A program made the position numbers and the translations under genes. The notes below the pieces were generated by a model. That model searched no databases. It saw only the letters and a list, made by a program, of their open reading frames with translations, and had not been told where the DNA came from. From positions 868,001 to 932,000 of the forward strand of contig NZ_JAXQNN010000001.1 in the NCBI RefSeq assembly GCF_034427455.1: a stretch of DNA of 64,000 nucleotides. The letters are read 5' to 3'. How positions within the stretch are numbered: the stretch's first letter is position 1; each line of letters starts with the position of its first letter. The stretch comes from Jeotgalibacillus haloalkalitolerans (GTDB lineage: Bacteria; Bacillota; Bacilli; Bacillales; Jeotgalibacillaceae). Positions 53,157-61,256 of the stretch are shown here, piece by piece.

Positions 53157-54173
53157 TTGAAAAAGTGGGTACGTACAGCTGTAGCAACTACAGCGATTGC
53201 AGCGACAATTAGTGGACTTGGATCTCAGGCATTTGCGAGCACGTATAAAGTTTCCAGTGGTGATACTCTTTGGAAAATCGCTTTGGAAAATCAGACTTCT
53301 GTTAACCAGATTAAGCAATTAAATGACTTAACTTCAGATATCATTTTTCCAAACCAGCTTTTAAAGCTTTCAGGTGAAGCAGTTTCTTCATCAAATACTG
53401 GAAGCACAACTTCTGTCAGTGGATCAACTTATGTCGTTAAGGCTGGAGATACATTGTACGGAATTGCTTTGAAGACAAATACATCTCTTTCTAGTATCAG
53501 ATCTTTAAATAACCTGACTTCACATCTTATTTATCCGGGTCAGTCACTTAAGCTTGAAGGTTCAGTACATACTAGCAGTAACAGTAGTGATGTTAGTAGT
53601 TCATCAGGTTCATCAAGCTCTTCTAATACATCAACTTATACAGTTAAATCAGGTGACTATTTATCTAAGATTGCCGTTAATCACGGAATCAGTCTTTCTG
53701 AATTGATGAATTTAAATGGATTAAGCGGATATTTGATTTATCCTGGTCAAACACTTAAAGTAACAGGAACTGCTACGAATGTTTCATCAGGACCTGCTCA
53801 AACTTCTCAAAAGCAGACTTCTGCAGTTTCCGGTGCAAGTGCGATTATTCAAAAGGCTAAAGCACAAATCGGAACGCCGTATGTTTGGGGCGGAACGTCT
53901 ACTTCAGGGTTTGATTGCAGTGGATTTATCAGCTATGTATTTGATACTTCAAGAACAAGTGCAGCAGGCTATTACTCTCGTTCATCACACGTTAGCAGCC
54001 CGCAGCCTGGCGATCTAGTATTCTTCAAGAATACTTATAAAGCTGGAATCTCGCATGTTGGGATTTATGTAGGCGGTAATCAGTTTGTTCACGCCGGAAA
54101 CAATGGTGTTGAAGTGACTAGCTTAAGCAACCCTTACTGGAGCTCTAAATTCGATAGCTATAGAAGTTTTTAA
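53157..54173 (+). CDS. LysM and NlpC/P60 peptidoglycan endopeptidase (LytE/CwlO-like)
   Basis: A 338-residue secreted wall hydrolase. A signal peptide ends near AFA. Three LysM domains follow (YKVSSGDTLWKIA, YVVKAGDTLYGIA, YTVKSGDYLSKIA) separated by Ser-rich linkers, then a C-terminal NlpC/P60 domain with catalytic Cys 254 (FDCSGFISYVF) and His in ISHVGIYVG. It cuts D-Glu to meso-diaminopimelate links in the peptide stems. I chose TTG 53157 with GGGGAG eight bases upstream; GTG 53148 has no spaced site. The 5' region of about 300 bases holds the repeat and an A/T-rich promoter area with no clear regulator box. Confidence 0.92.
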   Translation: MKKWVRTAVATTAIAATISGLGSQAFASTYKVSSGDTLWKIALENQTSVNQIKQLNDLTSDIIFPNQLLKLSGEAVSSSNTGSTTSVSGSTYVVKAGDTLYGIALKTNTSLSSIRSLNNLTSHLIYPGQSLKLEGSVHTSSNSSDVSSSSGSSSSSNTSTYTVKSGDYLSKIAVNHGISLSELMNLNGLSGYLIYPGQTLKVTGTATNVSSGPAQTSQKQTSAVSGASAIIQKAKAQIGTPYVWGGTSTSGFDCSGFISYVFDTSRTSAAGYYSRSSHVSSPQPGDLVFFKNTYKAGISHVGIYVGGNQFVHAGNNGVEVTSLSNPYWSSKFDSYRSF

Positions 54174-54178
54174 TGATT

Positions 54179-54207
54179 GAAAAAAGCTGCTTCGGCAGCT
54201 TTTTTTG
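54179..54207 (+). terminator. Rho-independent terminator
   Basis: Stem AAAAAGCTGC / GCAGCTTTTT with loop TTCG, followed by T residues, directly after the wall-hydrolase gene. Confidence 0.93.
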
Positions 54208-54228
54208 TAGTTAAAAGGAGTGGTCGTT

Positions 54229-54804
54229 TTGTCATTTTTTAAAAGAAAGCAAAATGGTGAAATTTCTAAGCATCCTTTAGAGCATGAAAAAGAGATTCTG
54301 GGTAAGAAAATTGCCGGGGATGTTGATCAGGCACTGGAGCATATTCAGTCATTGGATTTAAAATATTTAATAGAAGAAAAAATTCAGAAGCTCCGCTATT
54401 TATATCCTGATATTAATGATTATAAATACGAATTATTAAAAAGAAATGTCTATTACATAGAGTTTATTAAAGAGTTAAAGAGGTTTTTAGCGGAGATCTT
54501 CAGAGGTTTTGTTAATGAAGTTGATCTGGGGCGTGTAAAGCAAAGAATTTCAGGTCAATTAGATGAGGCGGTTAGCCGTCATTATGACCGGTTTCATGAG
54601 CATTATTTATCAACGGACGAGGGCCTGCAAGGTTTGGAGCAGTCTTTTCGTGAAAATCTTCTGATGTATGAATGGCTGAAAAAGCTGCTGCCGTTTTACC
54701 AGCGTCATCATTATTCGGTCTCAGAAGATCTGCCAAAGCGGTGGATTGTCAGGAGAATTGAAGAAGAGTGTAAAAGAAAGACAGATGAGGTTATGTTTTT
54801 TTAA
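54229..54804 (+). CDS. Hypothetical helical protein
   Basis: A 191-residue soluble, highly charged and largely alpha-helical protein (SFFKRKQNGEISKHP at the start, RRIEEECKRKTDEVMFF at the end). TTG 54229 has AAAGGAG eight bases upstream; the GTG at 54220 overlaps that site. No signal peptide, membrane segment or known motif is visible. It is monocistronic, with hairpins on both sides. Confidence 0.65.
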   Translation: MSFFKRKQNGEISKHPLEHEKEILGKKIAGDVDQALEHIQSLDLKYLIEEKIQKLRYLYPDINDYKYELLKRNVYYIEFIKELKRFLAEIFRGFVNEVDLGRVKQRISGQLDEAVSRHYDRFHEHYLSTDEGLQGLEQSFRENLLMYEWLKKLLPFYQRHHYSVSEDLPKRWIVRRIEEECKRKTDEVMFF

Positions 54805-54825
54805 TATGGATTCAATTTTTCATCA

Positions 54826-54850
54826 GGCTCCTTTAGAGGGGCTTTTTTTA
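54826..54850 (+). terminator. Probable terminator
   Basis: Short hairpin GCTCC-TTTAGA-GGGGC followed by TTTTTTTA, 20 bases after the hypothetical gene. Confidence 0.65.
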
Positions 54851-55085
54851 TTGTATCAGAAGGAAATCCTTTGAAGTTAATTATATATTTTTTCGCAAAT
54901 CATTATTCTTATTTTTTGTACGGAATATGCTAATAACGCAAAACTATTAGACTATGTATAAAAATTAAATTCTATGAATAGACTGATATTAGCGCAATGT
55001 TCTTGCAATGAAGGAAAATATATACTAAAATTAATTAATACTAATTAACTATATAATTTACATGCCAGTGGAAGGGGTTACTTTT

Positions 55086-56003
55086 ATGCCGGACAGGTGG
55101 GAGCTCAGCGTAAAATTTAATGACTATGAATATCAAATTAAAGGAAATCAGAAAGTGGTTGCTCAGCATATGTCATTAGCCATGAGCCATGCGAAAGAAG
55201 CTAATCATGAAAAAGCGCCTTTACCGGTGGAACTCACTATAAAAGCAGATTCCCCGGAATATCTTAAAGAGCTGATCCCTGTAACAATTGATGCTGTCAG
55301 TGGTGGTGGATGGGAACGATCTGTAGATAAAAAAGTTCTGGTTGAATTTGTCGGACAGCTTGGTGCAAGAATCGAATGGGTATATGCGCTTGGAATGGGG
55401 TATTTTTTAACTGAAGTGCTGAAAGAAAATATCTTATCTGCCAAAAATCTCAGAAGCTTGTACAGAGAGGCGAACATCACAACTCCACAAAATATCCACC
55501 TTGGTATCAACCAGTGTGTGAAAAAGGGCTATTTAAAAGAAATTGGAAAAGTTGATAACGTTAAAACATACATGATCACTGAAGATGGCAAACAATTTAT
55601 TGAAAAACAGATCAATAAAGAAAAGCCGGATATTGGTGAAGCGATCTATGAAAATAACTATCAAAAAGATGCAATTGAGGATTTCCTCAATCAATTGACT
55701 GATGAAGAATACGCAGTGTTAAGGTCAAGTACTGATATGACAGAAAGAATTCTCATGTTGATGTTTTTAATGAAGAGTAAGGGGATTGATGAACCTCTGC
55801 GTCCAAATATGATCTACGTTTCTATTGTTAAAATTTTCAATTATGAAGGGCTGAAACGCTCAGTTCATCTTGGATTAAGCCGCACAAGACCTTTAACCAG
55901 AAAGCTGAAAGTGCGCAATCAGGTTCATTATGAACTGACAGAGGATGGTTTTTTACAGGCTGAGGTTTATTACGACAATCTGAAGCAATCGATTGAAGAA
56001 TAA
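55086..56003 (+). CDS. Hypothetical protein with winged-helix-like segments
   Basis: A 305-residue soluble protein. An N-terminal region (WELSVKFNDYEYQIKGN) looks like a beta-rich domain of about 90 residues. Residues about 110-190 (LRSLYREANITTPQNIHLG ... YLKEIGKVDNVKTYMIT) and 215-300 have the helix-helix-beta-wing pattern of winged helices, so it may be a DNA-binding or partner-binding protein. ATG 55086 has GGAAGGGG upstream at good spacing; ATG 55062 has none. The 280 bases upstream are A/T-rich without recognised genes. I do not recognise the family. Confidence 0.65.
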   Translation: MPDRWELSVKFNDYEYQIKGNQKVVAQHMSLAMSHAKEANHEKAPLPVELTIKADSPEYLKELIPVTIDAVSGGGWERSVDKKVLVEFVGQLGARIEWVYALGMGYFLTEVLKENILSAKNLRSLYREANITTPQNIHLGINQCVKKGYLKEIGKVDNVKTYMITEDGKQFIEKQINKEKPDIGEAIYENNYQKDAIEDFLNQLTDEEYAVLRSSTDMTERILMLMFLMKSKGIDEPLRPNMIYVSIVKIFNYEGLKRSVHLGLSRTRPLTRKLKVRNQVHYELTEDGFLQAEVYYDNLKQSIEE

Positions 56004-56170
56004 CACTGTATATGGTGCATTCTTTATTTGCTTTATTATTATTACCTTAAACCCTGGCAGGTTGAAATGATTGCTTAGTATGGATCGTCTGGTTAAAAGG
56101 CACTTTAATAAAGGAAATAAAGTCGTGTTAATAAAGAGATATGTAACTGATTTAGAGGAAATCACAAGCA

Positions 56171-56202
56171 GCGCACTGTTTAATCACAGTGCGTTTTTTA
56201 TT
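56171..56202 (+). terminator. Rho-independent terminator
   Basis: Stem GCGCACTGT / ACAGTGCG with a short loop, followed by TTTTTTATTT. The stretch 56004-56393 otherwise holds only this hairpin and the promoter of the next operon. Confidence 0.85.
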
Positions 56203-56304
56203 TAGCTTTGTTAAAGCAGGCTCTTGATTTCCGCTTCAGGGGGAATTTGCGGCTGGGCGGTGTAACATTACCAAACTTTATTAAGGAAATTTACCCAAAG
56301 CCTA

Positions 56305-56332
56305 TTGCACCATCCAAATAATCATGTATAAT
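56305..56332 (+). promoter_or_regulatory. Sigma-A-type promoter of the TrpXYZ-like ABC operon
   Basis: TTGCAC (56305-56310) and TATAAT (56327-56332) are 16 bp apart. The start codon lies 62 bases further on. A short direct repeat CATAAAAG (56343 and 56351) is in the leader. Confidence 0.65.
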
Positions 56333-56393
56333 AACTTTAACACATAAAAGCATAAAAGCGTCGAAGTGTAAAAGTGAATCAGGGGGTAATGTG

Positions 56394-57377
56394 ATGAAAA
56401 AGGTTTGGTTGTCAGGTGCAGCGTTGTCTGCAGCAATGGTGTTAGCGGCTTGTGGTGAGGAGACTTCTGAGACGTCGGCTGAGGGCGGCGGTGAGGATTC
56501 ATATACGATTGGGGTAACGCAGATTGTGGAGCACCCGTCTTTGGATGCCGCGACTGAAGGGTTTAAGCGTGCATTTGAGGAAGCTGGCCTTGAAGTAACG
56601 TTTGATGATCAGGTGGCGCAGGGTGATCAGAATAACAGTCAGTCGATTTCACAGAAATTTGTGGCGGATGGTGTGGATCTGATTTTCGCGAATTCAACGC
56701 CGAGTGCTTTGAGCTCGCTGAATGCGACGGCTGATATTCCAATTGTGTTTACATCGGTTACGGATCCGCTCGCTGCAAATCTGGTTGCGGATATGGAAGC
56801 ACCGGGTGGAAATGTGACAGGTACGACGGATATGCATCCGGATGCGATTTCAAACACAGTAGAATTTATGACGAATGAGCTTGTTGTAAAATCAATCGGA
56901 ATGGTATATAACGCGGGTGAGCCGAACTCGGTTGTGCAGGTGGATGCGGTAAAAGAGGCTGTCGGATCGGACGTGACGGTTGAAGAAGCGGCTGTTTCGA
57001 CTTCTGCAGATGTGAAGCAGGCGGCTGAATCGCTTGTTGGAAAAGTGGATGCATTCTATATCATCACTGACAACACCGTTGTTTCTGCACTTGAATCTGT
57101 GATTGGTGTTGCAAATGATCAGGATATTCCGCTTTTCGTTGGGGAGCTTGATTCAGTTGCGCGCGGCGGATTCGCTGCATACGGATTTGAATACGGAGAT
57201 ATCGGCTATGAAGCAGGTCAGATGGCAGTTGAAATTTTAACAGAAGGGGCTGATCCTGGTGAAATGGCGGTTCAGTACCCTGGCAATCTGAAGCTGATGA
57301 TCAATAAAGATGCGGCTGAAGAGATGGGCATTGACATCAAGCCTGAGTGGGAAGAGATGGCTGAATTTACTGAGTAA
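56394..57377 (+). CDS. ABC substrate-binding lipoprotein (TrpX-like, PF04392 type)
   Basis: A 327-residue lipoprotein with lipobox VLAAC and a short acidic linker. The mature protein begins YTIGVTQIVEHPSLDAATEGF, the hallmark of the ABC_sub_bind family found in tryptophan/tyrosine-type uptake systems. I chose ATG 56394 with GGGGG seven bases upstream; the GTG at 56391 is in frame. Codon usage in the first half is notably rich in GCG and GTG compared with the surrounding genes. It opens a three-gene operon; amino acid or nucleoside uptake is plausible but not decided. Confidence 0.85.
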   Translation: MKKVWLSGAALSAAMVLAACGEETSETSAEGGGEDSYTIGVTQIVEHPSLDAATEGFKRAFEEAGLEVTFDDQVAQGDQNNSQSISQKFVADGVDLIFANSTPSALSSLNATADIPIVFTSVTDPLAANLVADMEAPGGNVTGTTDMHPDAISNTVEFMTNELVVKSIGMVYNAGEPNSVVQVDAVKEAVGSDVTVEEAAVSTSADVKQAAESLVGKVDAFYIITDNTVVSALESVIGVANDQDIPLFVGELDSVARGGFAAYGFEYGDIGYEAGQMAVEILTEGADPGEMAVQYPGNLKLMINKDAAEEMGIDIKPEWEEMAEFTE

Positions 57378-57438
57378 AAGCAATGAGCGGAGCGCGCTGC
57401 TTCGCTCTTTTTGATCAAAGGGAGAGAGGAAGGGTTGT

Positions 57439-58353
57439 ATGTGGATGTCGATTTTTACATCAGTCGAGGTTGGACTGATGTTTGCACTGATGGCGCTTGG
57501 CGTCTATCTATCTTTTAGAATTCTTGATTTTCCCGACCTGACAGTGGACGGGAGTTTCGTAACAGGCGCGGCAGTTGCGGCAGTGATGCTTGTACATGGC
57601 GTGAATCCGCTGATGGCGGTAGCGGCAGCATTTGCAGCAGGTTTTATTGCAGGAACTATCACAGGCTTACTGCATACAGTCGGCGGGATCAACCCGCTTT
57701 TATCAGGGATCTTGATGATGATCGCGCTGTACTCAATTAATCTGCGCATCATGGGCGCACCAAACGTCTCACTGCTTGCCCAGGATCACCTGTTTACATG
57801 GATCCGCCAGGGCATCGGCGGCACGTGGGCGATCATGATCGTCATGGTTGCATTCGTACTTTTAGTGAAAATTATGCTCGATTTCTTTTTAAAAACAGAG
57901 TTCGGCCTTGCGCTGAGAGCGGTTGGCGATAATCACTTAATGATCACGTCTTTCTCAGGCAATATCCACTTTTATAAAGTGTTCGGGCTTGGCCTGTCAA
58001 ACGGGCTGGTCGCAATCGCAGGGGCACTCGTTGCACAGTACAGCGGGTTTGCTGACGTCAATGCCGGAATCGGAATGATCGTCATCGGACTTGCTTCCGT
58101 GATTATCGGTGAAGCGATTTTTGGTAAAAAGACGATTATCCGCACAACGCTTGCTGTGATTGTCGGTGCGATCATTTACCGTATCATCGTTGCCCTTGCA
58201 CTGCGGGTGGAATTCCTTGAAACAGGCGACCTGAAGCTGATCACAGCAATCATCGTCATACTCGCACTTGTCCTGCCAAAAGGAATCGCCAAACAAAAAG
58301 AAACAATGCGAAAACGACAGCGCCGCCTGAGACTCAGCGCGCAGAAAGGATAG
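57439..58353 (+). CDS. ABC transporter permease (TrpY-like)
   Basis: A 304-residue permease of the branched-chain amino acid/TrpY type (BPD_transp_2-like), with about eight hydrophobic segments. FPDLTVDGSFVTGAAVAA and HTVGGINPLLSGILMMIALYSIN are typical. The C-terminus is basic (KQKETMRKRQRRLRL). It starts 61 bases after the binding protein; the interval contains a weak hairpin GAGCG...CGCTC with TTTTT at about 57385-57413 that may reduce downstream expression. It pairs with the ATPase at 58360. Confidence 0.87.
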   Translation: MWMSIFTSVEVGLMFALMALGVYLSFRILDFPDLTVDGSFVTGAAVAAVMLVHGVNPLMAVAAAFAAGFIAGTITGLLHTVGGINPLLSGILMMIALYSINLRIMGAPNVSLLAQDHLFTWIRQGIGGTWAIMIVMVAFVLLVKIMLDFFLKTEFGLALRAVGDNHLMITSFSGNIHFYKVFGLGLSNGLVAIAGALVAQYSGFADVNAGIGMIVIGLASVIIGEAIFGKKTIIRTTLAVIVGAIIYRIIVALALRVEFLETGDLKLITAIIVILALVLPKGIAKQKETMRKRQRRLRLSAQKG

Positions 58354-58359
58354 TGTCAG

Positions 58360-59154
58360 ATGCTTCAGCTAAACGATATTTATAAGGTTTTTAACGAAGG
58401 AACGCCTGATGAAAAGGTGGCGATTGACGATATTTCGCTTGATGTGAAGAAGGGTGATTTCATTACAATTATCGGCAGTAATGGGGCAGGTAAATCCACT
58501 CTTTTTAACATTATTGCAGGGAAAATGTATCCTGATCTTGGCGAGGTGCTGATCAGTGACCAGAATGTAACCGGGCTGCCGGAATACAAGCGTGCCCGAC
58601 GCATCGGCCGCGTTTTCCAGGACCCGATGGCAGGCACATCACCAACGCTTACAATAGAAGAAAACCTGTCTATTGCATATAGCAGAGTGAAGCCCCGCAC
58701 TTTGCGGCCGGGTGTGACAGCGAAACGCAGAGCATTTTTCAAAGAACAGCTTGAAACACTTGGGCTTGGGCTTGAAGACCGCCTGCGTGCCAAAGTCGGT
58801 CTGCTCTCAGGTGGAGAACGCCAGGCGTTATCGCTGCTGATGGCGACATTTACAAAGCCTGACCTGCTTTTACTCGATGAGCACACAGCTGCCCTGGACC
58901 CATCCAGAGCAGCACTGATCACAAGGCTTACAAAAGAAATCGTCGAACGCGAACAGCTCACGACCATCATGATCACGCATAACATGCAGCAGGCAGTCGA
59001 CCTCGGCAACCGCATCCTGATGATGGATAAGGGAAAGATTATTTTTGAAGAAGAAGGTGCACGTAAGAAGCATCTGACAGTTACTGATCTGCTGAATGAG
59101 TTTGGGAAGATGAAGGGGACGGAGCTGTCGGATCGGACTTTGCTTGGGGTTTAG
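58360..59154 (+). CDS. ABC transporter ATP-binding protein (TrpZ-like)
   Basis: A 264-residue ABC ATPase. The Walker A is GSNGAGKST, the signature LSGGERQALSLLM, the Walker B LLLDEHTAALDP, and the switch His is in MITHNM. It starts six bases after the permease stop with AAAGGA upstream. Unlike the two sugar ABC loci in this window, this system has its own ATPase, as expected for amino-acid-type importers. Confidence 0.92.
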   Translation: MLQLNDIYKVFNEGTPDEKVAIDDISLDVKKGDFITIIGSNGAGKSTLFNIIAGKMYPDLGEVLISDQNVTGLPEYKRARRIGRVFQDPMAGTSPTLTIEENLSIAYSRVKPRTLRPGVTAKRRAFFKEQLETLGLGLEDRLRAKVGLLSGGERQALSLLMATFTKPDLLLLDEHTAALDPSRAALITRLTKEIVEREQLTTIMITHNMQQAVDLGNRILMMDKGKIIFEEEGARKKHLTVTDLLNEFGKMKGTELSDRTLLGV

Positions 59155-59260
59155 ATGATAAAGGTTACAGGGACAGAGGTTGGTTTCTTTCCTTAGAAAT
59201 AGAAATTAGCTGACACAAATTCTGGGTGGCGGCTTAGTCTGTCATATAAATTTATCAAAA

Positions 59261-59302
59261 AACGTAAAATACTCATAAACCAGTTTATGAGTATTTTACG
59301 TT
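59261..59302. other. Perfect 20-bp inverted repeat with 2-base loop
   Basis: AACGTAAAATACTCATAAAC (59261-59280) and its exact complement (59283-59302) are separated by CA. It is not followed by a T-run. It lies 72 bases before the lipoprotein start at 59374 and 107 bases after the ATPase stop. Nothing else is recognised in the 219-base gap apart from a partial repeat-like GGGACAGAGG at 59170. Confidence 0.85.
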
Positions 59303-59373
59303 GATTACATTTTATGGATTTTGTGTTAAAATGATCTTTCTGAAAAGATGATTTTTACAGAGGAGCCACTATA

Positions 59374-59793
59374 TTGAAGAAGATTATCGGGTTGTGTTTT
59401 TTAATTCTTATAATTTTATCAGGCTGTGGTGAGAATAACGTTGAATGGGAGAAGACTTTGGCAGATTCATCACCTGAGAGAGAGTTTGATATTTTGACCA
59501 GTCACTCTCCTGAAAATCATTATACAATCAATTTAAGAGAAGTCAGCGAGAGAATGATAGATGAAAAAGATAAAAAAATTTCTTATCGTGCCTCCGCTTT
59601 AAGGATTTATTCCGGGGATTTTGGAGAAGAGATTAACCATTTCGAAGATTACCAGCATGTTGAGGTGTCAACCGTAGACTTTTTCAAAGTGGAGTGGAGA
59701 AGTGAGAGTGAGGCTGAAGTTCACATTTATCGTGCCGATCAAAAGGGTGACAGCCGGATTGATGACTCGATCCTGATCAAGGTCCATAAATAA
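59374..59793 (+). CDS. Small lipoprotein of unknown function
   Basis: A 139-residue lipoprotein with TTG start and GAGG upstream. The signal peptide (IGLCFLILIILSGC) ends with lipobox LSGC at Cys 18. The mature part is polar with a beta-rich pattern and ends in DDSILIKVHK. No family is recognised. The unusually long palindrome 72 bases upstream may control it. Confidence 0.7.
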   Translation: MKKIIGLCFLILIILSGCGENNVEWEKTLADSSPEREFDILTSHSPENHYTINLREVSERMIDEKDKKISYRASALRIYSGDFGEEINHFEDYQHVEVSTVDFFKVEWRSESEAEVHIYRADQKGDSRIDDSILIKVHK

Positions 59794-59832
59794 AATGCTG
59801 CACCAGCCTTAAATAAGGCGGTTGCAGCATTT
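59793..59832. terminator. Hairpin between convergent genes
   Basis: Stem AAATGCTGCA-CC-GCCTT / AAGGC-GG-TGCAGCATTT with small mismatches, starting at the lipoprotein stop. Probably a bidirectional terminator for it and the minus-strand GTPase gene ending at 59915. Confidence 0.75.
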
Positions 59833-59914
59833 AGCTATTCATCTGAATTGATCTCATAGATTAAAAAGGCCAATTTGATCAAGAGAAAATCTCTCAATAA
59901 AATTAGCTTTTTGA

Positions 59915-61093
59915 TTAACGTTCAGAAAAATCCGGGAATGGGTCTTCAAGCAGATGCCAATCTGACTGCAGCTCTTTTTCAGTCAGCAGACAATCATCCA
60001 GATCTTTAATGATGGTATCCTTATCAAGGTCAATACCAATAAACACAAGCTCATTGATTCGGTCGCCCCATTCAGGATGCCAGCGGTTTTTAAGGTCAGG
60101 GTCTTCTGCCATTGAACGGACCTGATCTTCTTGGGAAAGAGCAGCGACCCAGGTTCCCGCAGATTGCAGTTGTATAGACTTTCCTGCCTGTGAAACAAGC
60201 CCTGCCGAATTCTCTTTTGTTGCGAGCCAGAAAAACCCCTTTGAACGAACAATTTCTGCAGGCAGTTCACTCAAAAACCCGTAAAATCTTGCCGGGTGAA
60301 ATGGGTGCTGTCTTTTATAAAGGAAAGACGTAATACCGTACTCCTCTGTCTCCGGAATATGCTCCTCGTTTAATTCCTTTATCCACCCTGCACCCTGACT
60401 CGCTTTTTCAAAGTCGAAAGCATTCGTATTTAAAATGTCCAACGGGTCCACCTGACCATACGAAGCCGCTACAAGCTTTGCATCAGGGTTCAGTGTCTTT
60501 AATAAAACACGTATTGCATCAGCCTCTTTTTCAGACACAAGATCTATCTTATTTAAAATAATGACATCAGCAAACTCGACCTGATCAATCAGCAGATCAG
60601 AAACATCGCGTTCGTCCTGCACATCATCAGTCTGCTTACGGTCAAGCAGGGTCTCGCCGCTCTCAAGATCATCTGCAAACCGCAGCGCATCAACCACTGT
60701 CACCATCGTATCAAGCCGGGTCAGCTGACTTAAGTCAATTCCGGTTTCTTCATCCTCGTACACAAAAGTCTGTGCCACAGGGATCGGCTCGGAAATCCCG
60801 GTAGATTCAATGATGATGTAATCAATTTCACCAATCTCAGCCAGCCGTTTCACTTCAATCATTAAATCTTCACGCAGCGTACAGCAGATGCAGCCATTCT
60901 GCATCTCCACAAGCGTCTCATCCGTACGTGAAAAATAACCCTTTTTCAGCTGCCCTCCGTCAATATTTACCTCACTCATATCATTTACAATCACAGCCGC
61001 TCTCAGATCCTGCTTACTATGTAAAATATGATTCAACAAAGTCGTTTTTCCGGCACCTAAATAACCGCTTAACACTGTTACTGGAATCGTCAT
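59915..61093 (-). CDS. CobW/COG0523-family GTPase, ZagA/YciC-like zinc metallochaperone
   Basis: A 392-residue GTPase of the G3E/COG0523 group. Walker A is GYLGAGKTT, the metal-binding CxCC motif is in NGCICCTLREDL, ESTGISEPIPVAQ follows, and the base-recognition motif is ILNKIDLV. A C-terminal CobW_C domain (ITSFLYKRQHPFHPARF) is present. Upstream is an almost perfect Zur box (61111-61132), so it should be induced by zinc starvation and deliver zinc to client proteins, as described for B. subtilis ZagA. The ribosome site AAAGGAG precedes ATG 61093. Confidence 0.9.
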   Translation of the reverse strand: MTIPVTVLSGYLGAGKTTLLNHILHSKQDLRAAVIVNDMSEVNIDGGQLKKGYFSRTDETLVEMQNGCICCTLREDLMIEVKRLAEIGEIDYIIIESTGISEPIPVAQTFVYEDEETGIDLSQLTRLDTMVTVVDALRFADDLESGETLLDRKQTDDVQDERDVSDLLIDQVEFADVIILNKIDLVSEKEADAIRVLLKTLNPDAKLVAASYGQVDPLDILNTNAFDFEKASQGAGWIKELNEEHIPETEEYGITSFLYKRQHPFHPARFYGFLSELPAEIVRSKGFFWLATKENSAGLVSQAGKSIQLQSAGTWVAALSQEDQVRSMAEDPDLKNRWHPEWGDRINELVFIGIDLDKDTIIKDLDDCLLTEKELQSDWHLLEDPFPDFSER

Positions 61094-61110
61094 GAATGGT
61101 TCTCCTTTTT

Positions 61111-61132
61111 AAAACGTAATTATTACGATTTA
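61111..61132 (-). promoter_or_regulatory. Zur box
   Basis: AAAACGTAATTATTACGATTTA contains the 7-1-7 inverted repeat CGTAAT-T-ATTACG, an almost perfect match to the Bacillus Zur site (TCGTAATNATTACGA). It lies 18-40 bases upstream of the COG0523 start codon. Confidence 0.82.
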
Positions 61133-61256
61133 AAGAATAGCTGATATTTAAAAGATTGTAAAGCGAAAACTTAATGGGATAGGCAGCACAAAACCCTTAC
61201 TGTTACGCTTCATGTATAATGGAAACATTATCCGGTTAAAGAAGGGAGCCAGAACG

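Noticed and set aside
56080..56205. A 41-codon frame starting MDRLVKRHFNKG.
   Set aside because: It has no ribosome site and runs through the terminator hairpin at 56171-56202.
56004..56393. Possible T-box or tryptophan riboswitch ahead of the TrpXYZ-like operon.
   Set aside because: No T-box consensus or specifier hairpin is visible. The terminator seen lies before the promoter, so it belongs to the upstream gene.
59161..59180. Another repeat copy (GGGACAGAGG at 59170).
   Set aside because: Only the loop side matches, there is no right arm and no linker, so it is not counted as a copy.
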